Source of the DNA: Sciurus carolinensis
Lineage: Eukaryota; Chordata; Mammalia; Rodentia; Sciuridae
Reading direction: 5' to 3'
Assembly: GCF_902686445.1 (NCBI RefSeq)
Contig: NC_062229.1
Span: 1,166,001-1,230,000, forward strand
DNA: 64,000 bases
This document shows positions 32,369 to 63,757 of the stretch, piece by piece. Under the pieces are notes generated by a model that had not been told where the DNA came from, did not search any database, and saw only the letters and a list, made by a program, of their open reading frames with translations. Every line of letters begins with the position of its first letter. Position 1 is the stretch's first letter. Position numbers and translations under genes: made by a program.

Positions 32369-33404
32369 GAACACACATGTCCTTTGTCCGGGTGTCCCTG
32401 CTTCCTGGGGAGCCCCAGGACCTCAGGTGTCTCCTGCCTGCTCTGTCCACCGTGCCCACTCAGGCAGGCCAGCCTGCTCACGGCTCCCACCTCGCCTGGG
32501 CCCACCTGGCAGCCTGATGGACCAGGGACACCCTCCTGGCTGTGGCCACCCTCTGACCCTGGCCCAGCTCCTGTGGGGTCCCAGGGCCCGCAGGACTCAC
32601 TACAGAGCCCTGGCTCAGGGAGCTGGCTTCTCCTGGGAAGGGGCTGGCCGGGTCAGGTGGGAGGAAGGAGGCGGAGTCCCGCCAGCAGCTGCAGGGCCGA
32701 GCCTCCGGCGCCTCTCCAGTCCAGGGCTCGGATCCCGCTGGGCGGGGAGCGGCTGCCTCCTCCAGGGCCTGAGCCGGTGAGTGGGGCTGTGGGGGTGGGA
32801 ACAGGACACGGCTCTGTGGACAGGCGGGCGGCTGGCCGGTCCGCAGTCGCAGCCGGGTGGGGACTGTGCGGGCTGTCTGGCACAGGGCTCCCTGGTCCTT
32901 GCTGCCCAGGTCTGCAGCTTTCTGGCTGCCACCAGGGTGGGTGGCAGTGCCCTCTGGCGCGTGGGGTGGCGCTGGAGGGGTCCTGGGCCAGCTCGGACAC
33001 ATGGCCAGGGCGCAGCTCAGGCTGGGCGTGGCCCCCCAGGAGGGGTGGTCAGAGCACCTGCAGGGAGGGACCCCTGGGGAGGCCCCAGCTCTGTCCAGCT
33101 GATCAGAAGCCAGTCGGTTGCCCACCTGCGGGCCGAGGAGCCGAGGGGCCCAGGGGCCGTGCCCGGGAGGCTGGGGCGGGCCTTGCCGCCCCGCGGTGCA
33201 GGGGTGGCGCCGAGACCCTGCGTCAGGGTCGCTCATGGGGCAGGCGGGCCCGGGCCTGTCCGTGTACTTTCTGGGGGTCCCTGAGGACCGGGGGCTTGAC
33301 AGGACTCACCTGCTGCCGAGTCGTGGCCTGCTCTGGGCACATCCTGTGGCCACGTACTGCCCGGGCTGCAGGCCCACAGTTCGGCCGGCCACTGGCCCTG
33401 GCTA

Positions 33405-34395
33405 TGTGTGTGCGTGTGTGCGTGTGATGTGTGTGTGTGTGTGCATGTGATGTGTGTGTGTGCATGTGATGTGTGTGCGTGTGTGTGTGTGATGTGCGTG
33501 TGTGCGTGTGATGAGTGTGCGTGTGATGTGTGTGTGTGCATGTGATGTGTGTGTGCGTGTGATGTGTGTGCGTGTGATGTGTGCATGTGATGAGTGTGCG
33601 TGTGATGTGTGTGCGTGTGTGCGTGTGATGTGTGTGTGTGCGTGTGATGTGTGTGTGTGTGATGAGTGTGCATGTGATGTGTGTGCGTGTGTGCATGTGA
33701 TGTGTGTGCGTGTGGTGTGTGTGCGTGTGTGCGTGTGATGTGTGTGTGTGCATGTGATGTGTGTGTGTGTGTGTGATGTGTGTGCGTGTGATGTGTGTGC
33801 ATGTGTGCGTGTGATGAGTGTGCGTGTGATGTGTGTGTGTGCGTGTGATGAGTGTGCATGTGATGTGTGTGCGTGTGTGTGATGTGTGTGTGCGCGTGTG
33901 TGCGTGTGATGAGTGTGCGTGTGATGTGTGTGTGTGTGTGCATGTGATGTGTATGCGTGTGATGAGTGTGCGTGTGATGTGTGTGCGTGTGTGCGTGTGA
34001 TGTGTGTGTGTGCGTGTGATGTGTGTGCATGTGATGTGTGTGCGTGTGATGTGTGTGCATGCGTGTGATGTGTGTGTGCGTGTGATGTGTGTGCGTGTGA
34101 TGAGTGTGCATGTGATGTGTGTGTGCGTGTGTGCGTGTGATGTGTGTGTGTGCATGTGATGTGTGTGCGTGTGATGAGTGTGCATGTGATGTGTGTGCGT
34201 GTGTGCGTGTGATGTGTGTGTGTGTGCGTGTGATGAGTGTGCGTGTGATGTGTGTGTGCGTGTGATGTGTGTGCGTGTGATGAGTGTGCGTGTGATGTGT
34301 GTGTGTGTGTGATGTGTGTGTGCATGGGATGTGTGTGTGTGTGTGCATGGGATGTGTGTGCGTGTGATGTGTGTGCGTGTGTGCGTGTGTGCCGC
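33405..34395. repeat. about 1-kb TG-rich minisatellite
   Basis: Nearly a kilobase of TGTGTGCGTGTGATG-type units: GTGATG or GTGATGAG spaced by TGTG, TGCG or TGCA runs of varying length. No interruptions occur. Opposite-strand open frames of up to about 490 codons made of His/Thr repeats are by-products. It is strongly alternating purine-pyrimidine. Confidence 0.95.
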
Positions 34396-34825
34396 TGTCT
34401 GGGTGGCGACTGTGTGCAGGTGACTGTGCTTTGGGCGTGATCCCGTGTGGTCAGGGTGGGACTCTGCCTGCAACTCGTGTGCACGTGTGGCCACGGGCCG
34501 CTGAGTCTGTGGCGGTGCGTGGTGAGGCGTGTGGTGTGCATGCCATCTGCTGCCGGTGGAGCCTGTGTGGCTGTGCGTGATGGCATCACAGGCCCGTGGC
34601 TTTGTGGGGGCCCTTGAGGCCGTGGGCATGGCCGTGGTGCGTGCCGCCTTCCTGGTCCTTCTGTCTGGTCAGTGGCGACCAGAGCCCCAGCTGCCCAGGC
34701 AGCCCTGAGCACAGGGTGATGAGCCCCGTGTGCAGCATGGAGCTGGTTCTCTGGGTCCCTGGCCACAGCTGGCAGCTGACCCCTGCCCGGGCAGCTGGCT
34801 GCGCCGAGTCCGTCTGCAGAGAGGT

Positions 34826-34985
34826 TTCCTTTAGTACTGGGGTTGGACCCGGGGGCTCTGCCACTGAGCTGCACCCCAGCCTGTTGAGATCTTTTATTTT
34901 TTATTTAGAGACAGGCCCTTGCCAAGTTGCTGAGGCCCACCTTGCCATCCTCCTGCCCCGGCCTCCCGAGCATCTGTGTGCAGTT
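34826..34985 (-). mobile_element. B1-dID SINE
   Basis: Reverse-oriented: 'gtactggggttggacccgg', 'gccactgagctgcaccccag', 'ttttttatttagagacaggc', 'agttgctgaggcccaccttg'. Confidence 0.8.
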
Positions 34986-35889
34986 AAGGTCGATTCCGTG
35001 GGTGTCAGACTTACACCCAGGGGCCGCACCCCCTGCAGTGCCCGTCCCTGGAGGGTCCAGGAGGGTGAGGATGGCCCGTGGCTGCAGCTGTGGGGAGGCG
35101 TGTGGGGGAGGGGAGCGCGTCCTGACCAGCCTCTCTGCCCCTCCCCCAGCCGGGTCTGGGAAGGTCAAGGGGAGGGAGTAGGGACAAGGGGCAGGTCTTC
35201 CCAGCCCTGCGCTACCTGTGCCCTGGGGCACCCGTGCCCACAGCCCAGTGTCCTGCAGAGGCACCTGTGCCCCCGGCTGTAGGCGGCCTCTCACGTGCCC
35301 ACGGGGACGGCGGATCCTGGGGTTCCCTGGCAGCCCTCACGCCTCCCAGGCCCAAAGGGCTCTGCTGCTTGGCTGGCCGCGGGCCCACCTGCGCTAGGAG
35401 CCGGGCGACCTTGGACCCTCCGCAGGGCGGGCGTGCGTTTCCCTGGGCACGGCCTCTCCCTCCCGCCACTGCCCCGGCACGCGGTGAAGGTGGAGGAACG
35501 TCTGCATATGTCTCCTCCCAACCTTCCAGCAGCACTTCCCAGCAGCAGCCAGGAGGAAGCCCGCGGGCCAAGCTTACTGGACTTGGGGCTCCGTGGGGAG
35601 GAGGGAGGAGCCTCCCCACTGGGTTTGAGCTGGGAGGGGACAGGGAGGTGCTTCGGCCACTGTGAGCCCAGGAGGGAGAGGACATCGCAAATGTCTGGGA
35701 TCAGATGACGGAGCAGCAGCTCAGGGAGGTGGGAGCGCCGAGCAGGGAGAAGGGTTCGGGTGGCGGGAGCAAGGCTGAGGGGGACCTGGGGTGGGCTTGG
35801 AGTTGGAGGTGGACGCCGATGGCTGGAGGGAGCCCAGGGCCCATCAGGCAGCTAACGCAGGGTTGTCTCCAAGTAGATGACATCGCCAC

Positions 35890-35990
35890 TGGAGGCAGAG
35901 GCATGACCAGGAGGCTGGCCTCGAACATGCCATCCTCCTGCCTCAGCCTCCCAACAGCTGGGGTGACCAGCGTGGCCTCTGTGCTCTGAC
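35890..35990 (-). mobile_element. B1-type SINE fragment
   Basis: 'gaggctggcctcgaacatgc' and 'catcctcctgcctcagcctc', then 'aacagctggggtgaccagcg'. Only the B1 half remains. Confidence 0.7.
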
Positions 35991-37892
35991 TTGTTTTTAT
36001 TAGAGACACCTTTTCCGTGTCACAGCTCTCGGGGACGATGTTTGCCAAGGGGGTCGGCTCCCCGCGATGAGCTCCGTGGAGAAGCTCGCGTTCCGCTCGA
36101 CCCTCACCCTGCCTGCCAAGGCCGCCGCGGGGCCTGGTGAAGGGGCTGGCGCGGGTCCGTGACTGAGAGGCCAGGGCTTTCCAGGACCCAGCGCCGTCCC
36201 TGGACGCAGTGACCGCCGCGCAGACCAGGGCTCTGTCTCCCCGGGCGTCACCGCCTCCGCCGGCAGCTCTCTGGTCCCTCGGGTCCGGCTGCGCAGGTGG
36301 GCTCGGCAGGAACTCACCGCTGACCGTGAGGCAGTCGGGCGCTGGCGCCTTTCACTGCCAGCCGTCCCTCCGCCCGGCTCCAGAACTCCCGCGGCTCTTC
36401 GCACTGAGACGGGAGCCGCTAGCTCTCGCTCCTGTCCCCTCCCGTCCACTGGCTGTCCCCGCGACCGTGCTCCTGTGGACGGCCCCTATCGATGGAGGTA
36501 GGCGGGCCCTGGTAGACGCCCGGCTGGAAGGACCCTTCCTCAGAGAAAGGGAGGCCAGGCCAGGAAGGCGACACTGTCCCTCAGGGGCCATAAGGGTCGG
36601 GCCCGGTGCCGAGCTGGTCATCGGCCTGGAGGAGCCCACGCCCCGCTGGGCAGGAGGCAGGAGGATGCGGGCATGGGCCTCTCGTGGCCAGCACCCTCTG
36701 CCTGCCCGAGGACGGGGGAGGCCCCTTCCAAGACGCCCAACCTGCCTGCCCACCTCCTGCCCAGTGGCCATGGGGCAGCACAGCCGTGAGTGCCTCTCTC
36801 TGCAGCCAGACAGCGGCCATCCCATCCCGGGCCAGACCCGGAGCTGCAGCCTGGCCTGCCAACACCGGGGCCGTCCTCGCCCCTCCTGCAGCTCCGGAGC
36901 AGCAGGCAGCCTCCTCCAGACTCTGACCCTGGCCTCCTGCCTCCCGCGAGGACCCTGGGTGACCCGCTCAGGGCCGTTCGCAGTCACGTCCGCCACAGGC
37001 GACACGTGGCAGTTCTGGGGGTTGGCACTGGACCCCTTGGGGCTGTCGCATGGCCAGTCGCAGGCCCGAGCGGGTGGCCCCTGGGGACGCGCCACAGAGA
37101 GACGCCATCAGGTGCTCCGGGCCTTCTGAGCTTCGCTTGTTCCAGAGGCGGCTGCTCTGCCGGAGCCCCGACCGCCCTCCGCCAGGCTGCCCGGCAGGCG
37201 GGGGGCCAGGCTGGGCCCAGGGGGTGGAGCCATTGGGGGCGCCTGGCCTTGGGTTGGGCCTGGACGCGGGGAGCCAGGCCGCGTGCGCAGGTGGGCGGGG
37301 CCTGGCTGCCTGGTTTCCACCACCTTCTGGGTGGTCCTGGGTGGAGGGGTCGTGTGTCCCCCAGCGGGTGGCTCAGGGTCCCCTTGCTCACGCTGTCTGG
37401 CGCCTGCCAGGCCCCCTTCTTCTCTCTATTTTGTGGGTCACACACACAGCATGATGTCGACCACCTTCCTCGGGGCCTGGGGCAGTCACGGGCCGCTCAG
37501 CCGTCCCCCAGAACCGCCCATCTCCCCACACTGAAGCTCTGGCCCCTGAAAGATCCCTCCCCTCCCCCAGCCCCTGCTGAGGCAGGGCCCACCGAGGGCG
37601 CAAGGGGCAGAGCACTCCTGGGCCTGGGCTCACGGCCTGGCAGCAGACCCGAGGCTTGGCACGTGCCACCCTCCAGGGTTGGCTCTGCCCGGCACCCACG
37701 ACGTTCTCTCCAGCAGCTGCAGGGACATCTTCAGCACAGGGCAAAGTGCCCAAGGCAGGCACACCTGAGCCCAGGCCCGGCCCACAGCACAGGCAGGACA
37801 AGCCTTTATCATGTGGGCTTTGGGGAACTTTCCAGATCCGATCTAGGTCACCTCCTTCTCAAATCACATGAGGAAGTCAGCCCTCGAGCCTT

Positions 37893-38066
37893 AGCAGGAA
37901 CCTGGGTGCTGCGGCCACGCCTGTGGTCCCAGCGACTCGGGAGGCTGAGGCAGGAGGATGGTAGTTCAAGGTCAGCCTCACAACCCGTCCCAAAGTGAAA
38001 AGGACTGGGGACACGGCTCAGTGGTGAGCACACAGGTGCACACACACACACACACACACACACACA
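37893..38066 (+). mobile_element. B1-dID SINE plus (CA)n
   Basis: 'cccagcgactcgggaggctg', 'aaaggactggggacacggct' and 'cagtggtgagcacacagg', then a (CA)n run at 38039-38066 replacing the usual A-rich tail. Confidence 0.8.
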
Positions 38067-38304
38067 AGGTGCCCACACGTTTCACACATCTTTCTTCTTA
38101 TTCAATCTTATTCTTCCTCAAGTACATCCTGGATCAGCATTTTTGGCAAAGGTCCATTTGAGGCCAGTGCCTCCACTATGCCCTCCAGGTTGGCCGCACG
38201 GAGCCTGGCTGCGGACTCACCTGCCTCTGCTCGAGCTTGGTCAGGCCTGCTGCCCCACTGGGCCCCACTGGCTGCTGTGTGTCCCCCTCCCCTTTCCTCT
38301 CTCT

Positions 38305-38400
38305 CTCTGTTTAGGCTCTCCCTGCTGCCCGGGCTGGCCTGGAACCCAAGCAGGCCTCCCGCCTCAGCCTCCCAAGCAGCTGGGACCCAGGCAAAGGTCG
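38305..38400 (-). mobile_element. B1-type SINE fragment
   Basis: 'tgcccgggctggcctggaac' and 'cctcccgcctcagcctccca', then 'gcagctgggacccaggc'. A diverged B1 half. Confidence 0.55.
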
Positions 38401-38749
38401 TGCGCCAGCTGGGTGCCCTCTGCTTCTGGTGAGAAGCTGCAGCCCTGATTACCAGTGTCCCTCTGTGGCTGAGCCTGCATTCCGCAGTCTCTGTGTCTTT
38501 GGGTTTAAGCTTAGGACTCCTTTACTTTTCACACCTGAGGATCCAGGTTTGTCCACAGCTCTGGGAAACTCCTCTGCTTGCTCTCGGCCCTGCCTCCATC
38601 CCAGAGGATGGAGGCTGGCGTGGTGCCTCCCTTCACCGCTGTGTCTGGTGCCACTTCTCCCTGTTTCCACCCACTGCATCCTGAGAACTAGACCATCCCC
38701 ATCTGCGTCCAGCCTCGTGTTTGCTCCATCTAATGGGATTTAATCCTGT

Positions 38750-38826
38750 TTGGGACTGTGGTTCAATGGCAGAGCACTTGCCTGGCATGTGTGAGGTCCT
38801 GGGTTCAACCCCCACACCACAGGAAA
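38750..38826 (+). mobile_element. ID-type SINE
   Basis: 'gggactgtggttcaatggca', 'gagcacttgcctggcatgtg' and 'tgggttcaacccccacacca'. A complete tRNA-like ID unit. Confidence 0.8.
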
Positions 38827-39100
38827 GAACTTCTCCGTTTCTAAAAAGTTCTGCCCATTTTTTTCCATTGTGGTATTTTGAATATTTTCAATTATCTTGT
38901 ATCTGTAAAAATTTTCGGGTGCTTATTTCATACTCTCTGATACTTTGTTTCTGGATTGCTAAGATGTCTAACACAGGCTTTTAAATCTGCTGACTCGTTC
39001 ATGGTGTCTTTCCCCCGGTGCAGTGTTTTGCAATTTTGCGTTGTGAGTTCATCTTTAGTGCACTTTCATCTGTGGGAATCTTGTGTGACGTGAGCTGTGT
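38827..39100. other. AT-rich unclassified stretch
   Basis: About 270 bp of AT-rich sequence ('tggtattttgaatattttca', 'ttcatactctctgatacttt') in GC-rich surroundings. It may be an old L1 remnant, but no diagnostic part was recognised. Confidence 0.3.
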
Positions 39101-39362
39101 CTCTCCAGAGAAGTTTGGTTTCACTATGTGTGTGGCGAGGCTTCCCCTGGGGGTTTACTGCTCAAAGGCGGGGGAGTGAAGGGATCTGTCTGTTGAAGGG
39201 TCACTCTGGCCCTAGTGGAGGCCGTAGGCTGGAAAGGTCCAGGTTATGCAATGATCCAGGTCAGAAGTGGTCATGACCTGCGCTGTGCCTGCAGATAGAC
39301 AAAGGCTTCTAGGCCAGGGCTCAGCACACATGTTGGACTGGCTACATTCAATCTACTGCCTG

Positions 39363-39562
39363 CTTTTATTTTATTTTATTTTATTTTTTTCAATGGGGAT
39401 TGAACCCCGGGGTGCTTCACCACTGAGCCACATGCCCAGCCCTTTTTATAAATTGAGTTGCTTAGGGTCTTGCTAAGTTGCTGAGGCTGGCCTTGACCTT
39501 GAGATCCTCCTTTCTCAGCCTCATGTGTGGCTGGGATTACAGACATGTGCCACTGTGCCTGG
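39363..39562 (-). mobile_element. full-length B1-dID SINE
   Basis: Starts after an (TTTTA)n run (39363-39388): 'ggggattgaaccccggggtg', 'ccactgagccacatgcccag', 'cttgctaagttgctgaggct', 'gggattacagacatgtgcca'. Confidence 0.88.
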
Positions 39563-39904
39563 CAGCTGCCGGCTTTGCGTGGAAGTCTGTGGAACTGTGG
39601 CGTGCCTGTGTGTTGGCAGGGCTGCTGGTGTCTTACGGCGGAGGTCAGGGGTTATGGAGACTGCGTGACCACAGAGCTGAAGATGGTCCCCTTGGCCGTA
39701 GGTGTCTGGTGCCCAGCTAGGCAGAACCCCTGCAGGTGGGAGCTGCCAGCCTTGGTGGTGGACGGGGTGGAGGGGAAGGTGACTAAGGGCATGGGTGGCC
39801 GAGCACACCCGAGGCATGGACACAGGGAGAGCTTGGGGTTCGGGTGGACTGCGTCCAGGCCTGACCTGTTGGGTGACAACTGTCCTGATTTCATTTTCTT
39901 GGAT

Positions 39905-40010
39905 TTTTATTCTTTAGTTTTAGTTGTAGATGGACACAATGCCTCTATTTTATTGATTGACTTTTATGAGGGGTGGGCATCGAGCACGGAGCCTCCCACG
40001 AGCCAGGCGA
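39905..40010 (-). mobile_element. ID-type SINE
   Basis: 'tttagttgtagatggacaca', 'atgcctctattttattgatt' and 'gaggggtgggcatcgagcac' mark a reverse ID element, moderately diverged. Confidence 0.7.
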
Positions 40011-40647
40011 GTGCTGACCCTGAGCTGCCGCCGGGCCTCGCAGCTCGCCATGGGTCCTGTGCACCCCGGGCTGTCGGTCACTGGGTGGTGGTGGGAAGGT
40101 CGGGGGTGCTGGGCAGAAGCTTTCTAGATTCACGCAAAACCGACCGTTCATTGCTGGACCTGGGCTGCGGGCCGCGCCTGTGGGTGCCGTGTGTGCAGCT
40201 GCCTGGCGCTGTCCCCGCGGCCCGCCCGCTGCCCTGCCCGAGCCGGCCCTGCGGTGCCCTGGCTCCTGGCTTCAGCTGCGTGGCCCCTCCTGGCCCCTCT
40301 CCTCCCCGGGCGACACGTGGCCCCGCCGTCCAGCTGCCCAGCCCTGCCAGGACCTTCTAGGGCCCTGTCCCTCTGCTCCGCGGTGTCCTGTCTGGTTTTC
40401 TTTTTTTGCTGAATGGATAGTGAATGAACAAATTCTCGTTAAATAAGATGCGCTGAGTGCACAGCAGGGTCCCCTGGCACGTGGACCTTGGTCCAGATTG
40501 TTCTCTGGTGGTGACCTGCATGCTGAGCAGCGTCCCTGCCTCCCGCTTTCCAGGCCAGCAGCTCCCCAGTTCTGGCACCACACATGTCCCCAGACGTGGC
40601 CCAGGGTCCCTGTGGACAGGGTTGCCCCTTCCGCCATCATGGCAAAG

Positions 40648-40742
40648 GGCTGGGGCTGGGCTCAGTGGTGGAGCACTTACCTGGCACGTGAGCCCTGGGT
40701 ACGATCCTCAGCACCACCGAAAATAAATAAGAATAAACGTCA
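40648..40742 (+). mobile_element. ID-type SINE
   Basis: 'ggctggggctgggctcagtg', 'gtggagcacttacctggcac', 'cgatcctcagcaccaccgaa', with an AAATAAATAAGAATAAA tail. Confidence 0.85.
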
Positions 40743-40781
40743 AGGTACTGTGTCCACTATGACTAAGAGTAAGACCATCGG

Positions 40782-40965
40782 CACAGCCGGGTGCGGTGGG
40801 AACCCCTGCTGCCCCGAGACTCAGGAGGCTGAGGCAGGAGGATTGCAAGCTCAAGGCCAGCCTCAGCAACTTAGGAAAACTCTGTCCCAAAATAAAATAA
40901 GAAGGGCTGGGGCGTCCTCAGCGGGCAGCGCCTGGGTGCAGCCCGGTGCCTCCCAGCACACCCTC
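40782..40965 (+). mobile_element. B1-dID SINE
   Basis: 'agccgggtgcggtgggaacc', 'gactcaggaggctgaggcag', 'aaaataaaataagaagggct'. The ID half is altered after 'gggctggggcgtcctcagcg'. Confidence 0.82.
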
Positions 40966-41568
40966 CCTCGGGAACCCCCGCCAGGAAGTCAGAGGCTCTG
41001 CGCGAGGCCAGGTCCCGCGCGCTTCCAGGGAGCCCTTGCCCAGCGGCCTGCCTTGGGCGGCGTCCCTCCTGCTCAGACAGCCCCCGAGCTCAGAGAGCCC
41101 TGTCTGCCCGTCCCAGCCTGCGCCCGCGTCTCCGTCTCCGAGGGGGAGGCAGAATCAATGGCGAGTCTGTGTTCCCTGCTGAATGGCGGGGGGTCCTCTC
41201 TGTGGCTAGTGGTGGTGATGACAGGGCTGTCCCGAGAACAAGGCATCCTCAGAAGGCCGGGGGGCGGAGCGCGCTGCGTGCTGACCAGCTCGCCGGGACT
41301 CAGGTTCCCAGCCCAGCAGGGAGAATCTCAGCCTTTTGTCCCCGATTCAGTCCCTCAGGCCAGCCTTAGGGATCGAGCCGGCTCTCAGCAGGGACGCGGG
41401 CCCCTGAGGTGGACCATCGGGGCTGTCCCCAGAGGGGTCACCAGCCCTGCACCTACACGAAGGGCACGCAGGTGCTTAACTGCAGGTGGACAACCTGCCG
41501 GCTCCTGGCTCAGGAGGTGCCCCCGCCTCAGCCCCCTGAGAACCTGGATGGAAGAAAGAGGACTCAGG

Positions 41569-41662
41569 AGGCCCGACCCTTGAAGGGGACTCAGAAGGCC
41601 CGACCCTTGAAGGGGACTCAGAAGGCCCGACCCTTGAAGGGGACTCAGAAGGCCCGACGCTT
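41569..41662. repeat. 27-bp tandem repeat, 3.5 copies
   Basis: AGGCCCGACCCTTGAAGGGG followed by ACTCAGA repeats exactly every 27 bp from 41569, 41596, 41623 and 41650. The last copy is partial with one substitution. Confidence 0.95.
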
Positions 41663-41791
41663 GTGGCGGAACAGCCTGTGGCTCAGGTGTCCGTCTCCAA
41701 AGACACGGGCAGCACTCACTGATCTCTGATCAAAAGTGCTGCCAGTTCTAGGCCTGAAAATAAAGCCAATTAAGCTATTAAAAAAATAAAA

Positions 41792-41958
41792 ATAGCCAGG
41801 TACAGCGGCCATGCCTGTCATCCCAGCAATTGAGGAGGCTGAGGCAGGAGGATGAGAAGTTTGAGAGGCCAGCCTCAGCAACTTAGTAAGACCCTATCTC
41901 AGAATAAAAAATGAAAAGGTTGGGGAAGTGGCTCAGGGGTGGAGCTCCGGGGCAACCC
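41792..41958 (+). mobile_element. B1-dID SINE
   Basis: 'agccaggtacagcggccatg', 'attgaggaggctgaggcagg', 'cagcctcagcaacttagtaa', 'ggttggggaagtggctcagg'. Confidence 0.85.
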
Positions 41959-42048
41959 CAGAGCCATGTGAATGAGGGAGGAAGGCGGGACGGAGGGAGG
42001 GAGGCAGAAGGCCCCACTGGCTTTCTAAAAAGGTGGATCTCAGTAGTC

Positions 42049-42156
42049 ATTGGACACAACACCTCATTTTATTCATTTATTTTCATGAGGTGCGAGGCTC
42101 AAAGCCAGTGCCGCGTGTGTGCCGGCAAGTCCCACCTGAGTGGCTCCCCAGCCTCT
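42049..42156 (-). mobile_element. ID-type SINE
   Basis: 'cattggacacaacacctcat', 'tttattcatttattttcatg', 'aggtgcgaggctcaaagcca'. A reverse ID element directly abutting the next SINE. Confidence 0.75.
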
Positions 42157-42162
42157 CCCACT

Positions 42163-42366
42163 TTCTTTTTCAGTACTGAGGATCCAACTCAGGGGCGTCT
42201 CACCACTGAGCCGCCTCCCAGCCCTATTTCGTATTTTATTGGAGACGGGGTCCCTCTGAGTGTTTAGTGCCTCACTGTTGCTGAGGCTGGCTTTGAACTG
42301 CAGATCCTCCTGCCTCAGCCTCCCCAGCGACTGGGACTCCAGGCGTGGCCACGGTGCCTGGGCTGA
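42163..42366 (-). mobile_element. full-length B1-dID SINE
   Basis: 'agtactgaggatccaactca', 'ccactgagccgcctcccagc', 'ggctttgaactgcagatcct', 'ctccaggcgtggccacggtg'. Confidence 0.88.
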
Positions 42367-43198
42367 GGAGTCCTCAATGCATACATCGGTGTTCGTGTCT
42401 GCGCCGTGGACCCAGTCACCGCAGACGGGTGCGTGAAGCCACACCTGCCACCTCACGGCCCTCGGTCGGGCATCTGGCCCGGGCTGGGCCTCCGCTCAGG
42501 CCCACCGCGGGCCCATCTGAGGCTGGGGCAGGCCCACTTCCAGGGGCAGATGTTGGCAGGGCTCAGCTCCTTGTGGTTGGCGGGCTGTGAGCGGTGGCTG
42601 CGCAGGCCTCCTGCCACCTGTGCCCTGGCGTCTCTGAGGCGGCCCGGGGGCTGGTGGACCTGGTGGGCCGGCTGCTGGCTGCTCCAGCCCTACCTGGTCC
42701 TCTGGGCAGAGCTGCCTCCCGCGCAGCTCGTGCAGCTGGGCTCTTCTCGCCGAGATGGCTTATTGCACTCTGACAGGCTGAAGGTCCCCGTCCTCGTCCC
42801 TGCAGCCTGTGGCCACGGCACCTCCAGGGCAGAAGAGGCCCTGAGCTGGGGTCACCCAAGGTCACCACGGGTCCTCATGAGGAGGCAGGAGGGCCAGGGT
42901 CAGAGGGCCTGGATGAGGCCGCGCAGCCGGCTCTGGAGCTGGCGGAGGGGACGGGGACGCTCCCTGGGCCTCGGGGGCTGCAGACTCCGTTTCAGACTCC
43001 CTGGGTCTGGGACTGTAGATGGTCAGACTGTCCCTCAGAGCATGGAGTTCGTGGCAAATTGTCACAGCTCTTCAGGAAACTCATGTGTGTCCCTCCCGGC
43101 AGGGGACCCGGCCACCTTGTGGCGGCTGTGTGGAGAGCAGCTGAAGGAGCCCGGCCCTCGCTCTGACCCTGCGTCCAGGTGCCGCTGCCCTTGGAGCC

Positions 43199-63757
<20,559 letters not shown>

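Larger units (their letters stand above)
29625..43170. other. intergenic/5' region between SPPL2B and TMPRSS9 coding start
   Basis: No coding exon was recognised in 13.5 kb. It may contain untranslated 5' exons of TMPRSS9 that cannot be told from sequence alone. Contents include a 27-bp repeated word (30267, 31389), an L2 fragment (30948), many SINEs, an L1-like 3' end (32150), a 1-kb TG minisatellite (33405-34395), an AT-rich patch (38820-39100), and a 27-bp tandem repeat (41569). CpG-dense DNA lies around 36050-36480. Confidence 0.5.

Noticed and set aside
33223..34874. Very long minus-strand open frames (up to about 490 codons) of His/Thr repeats
   Set aside because: They are translations of a TG-type minisatellite in several frames at once, with no start context, domain or conserved composition.
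36050..36480. Alternative TMPRSS9 promoter in CpG-rich DNA
   Set aside because: Elevated CpG was noticed, but no clear donor, exon or core promoter element could be tied to it.
38750..38826. tRNA gene (A and B box-like sequence)
   Set aside because: It is an ID-type SINE derived from a tRNA, with SINE flanks and tail. No tRNA cloverleaf with an anticodon arm can be supported.
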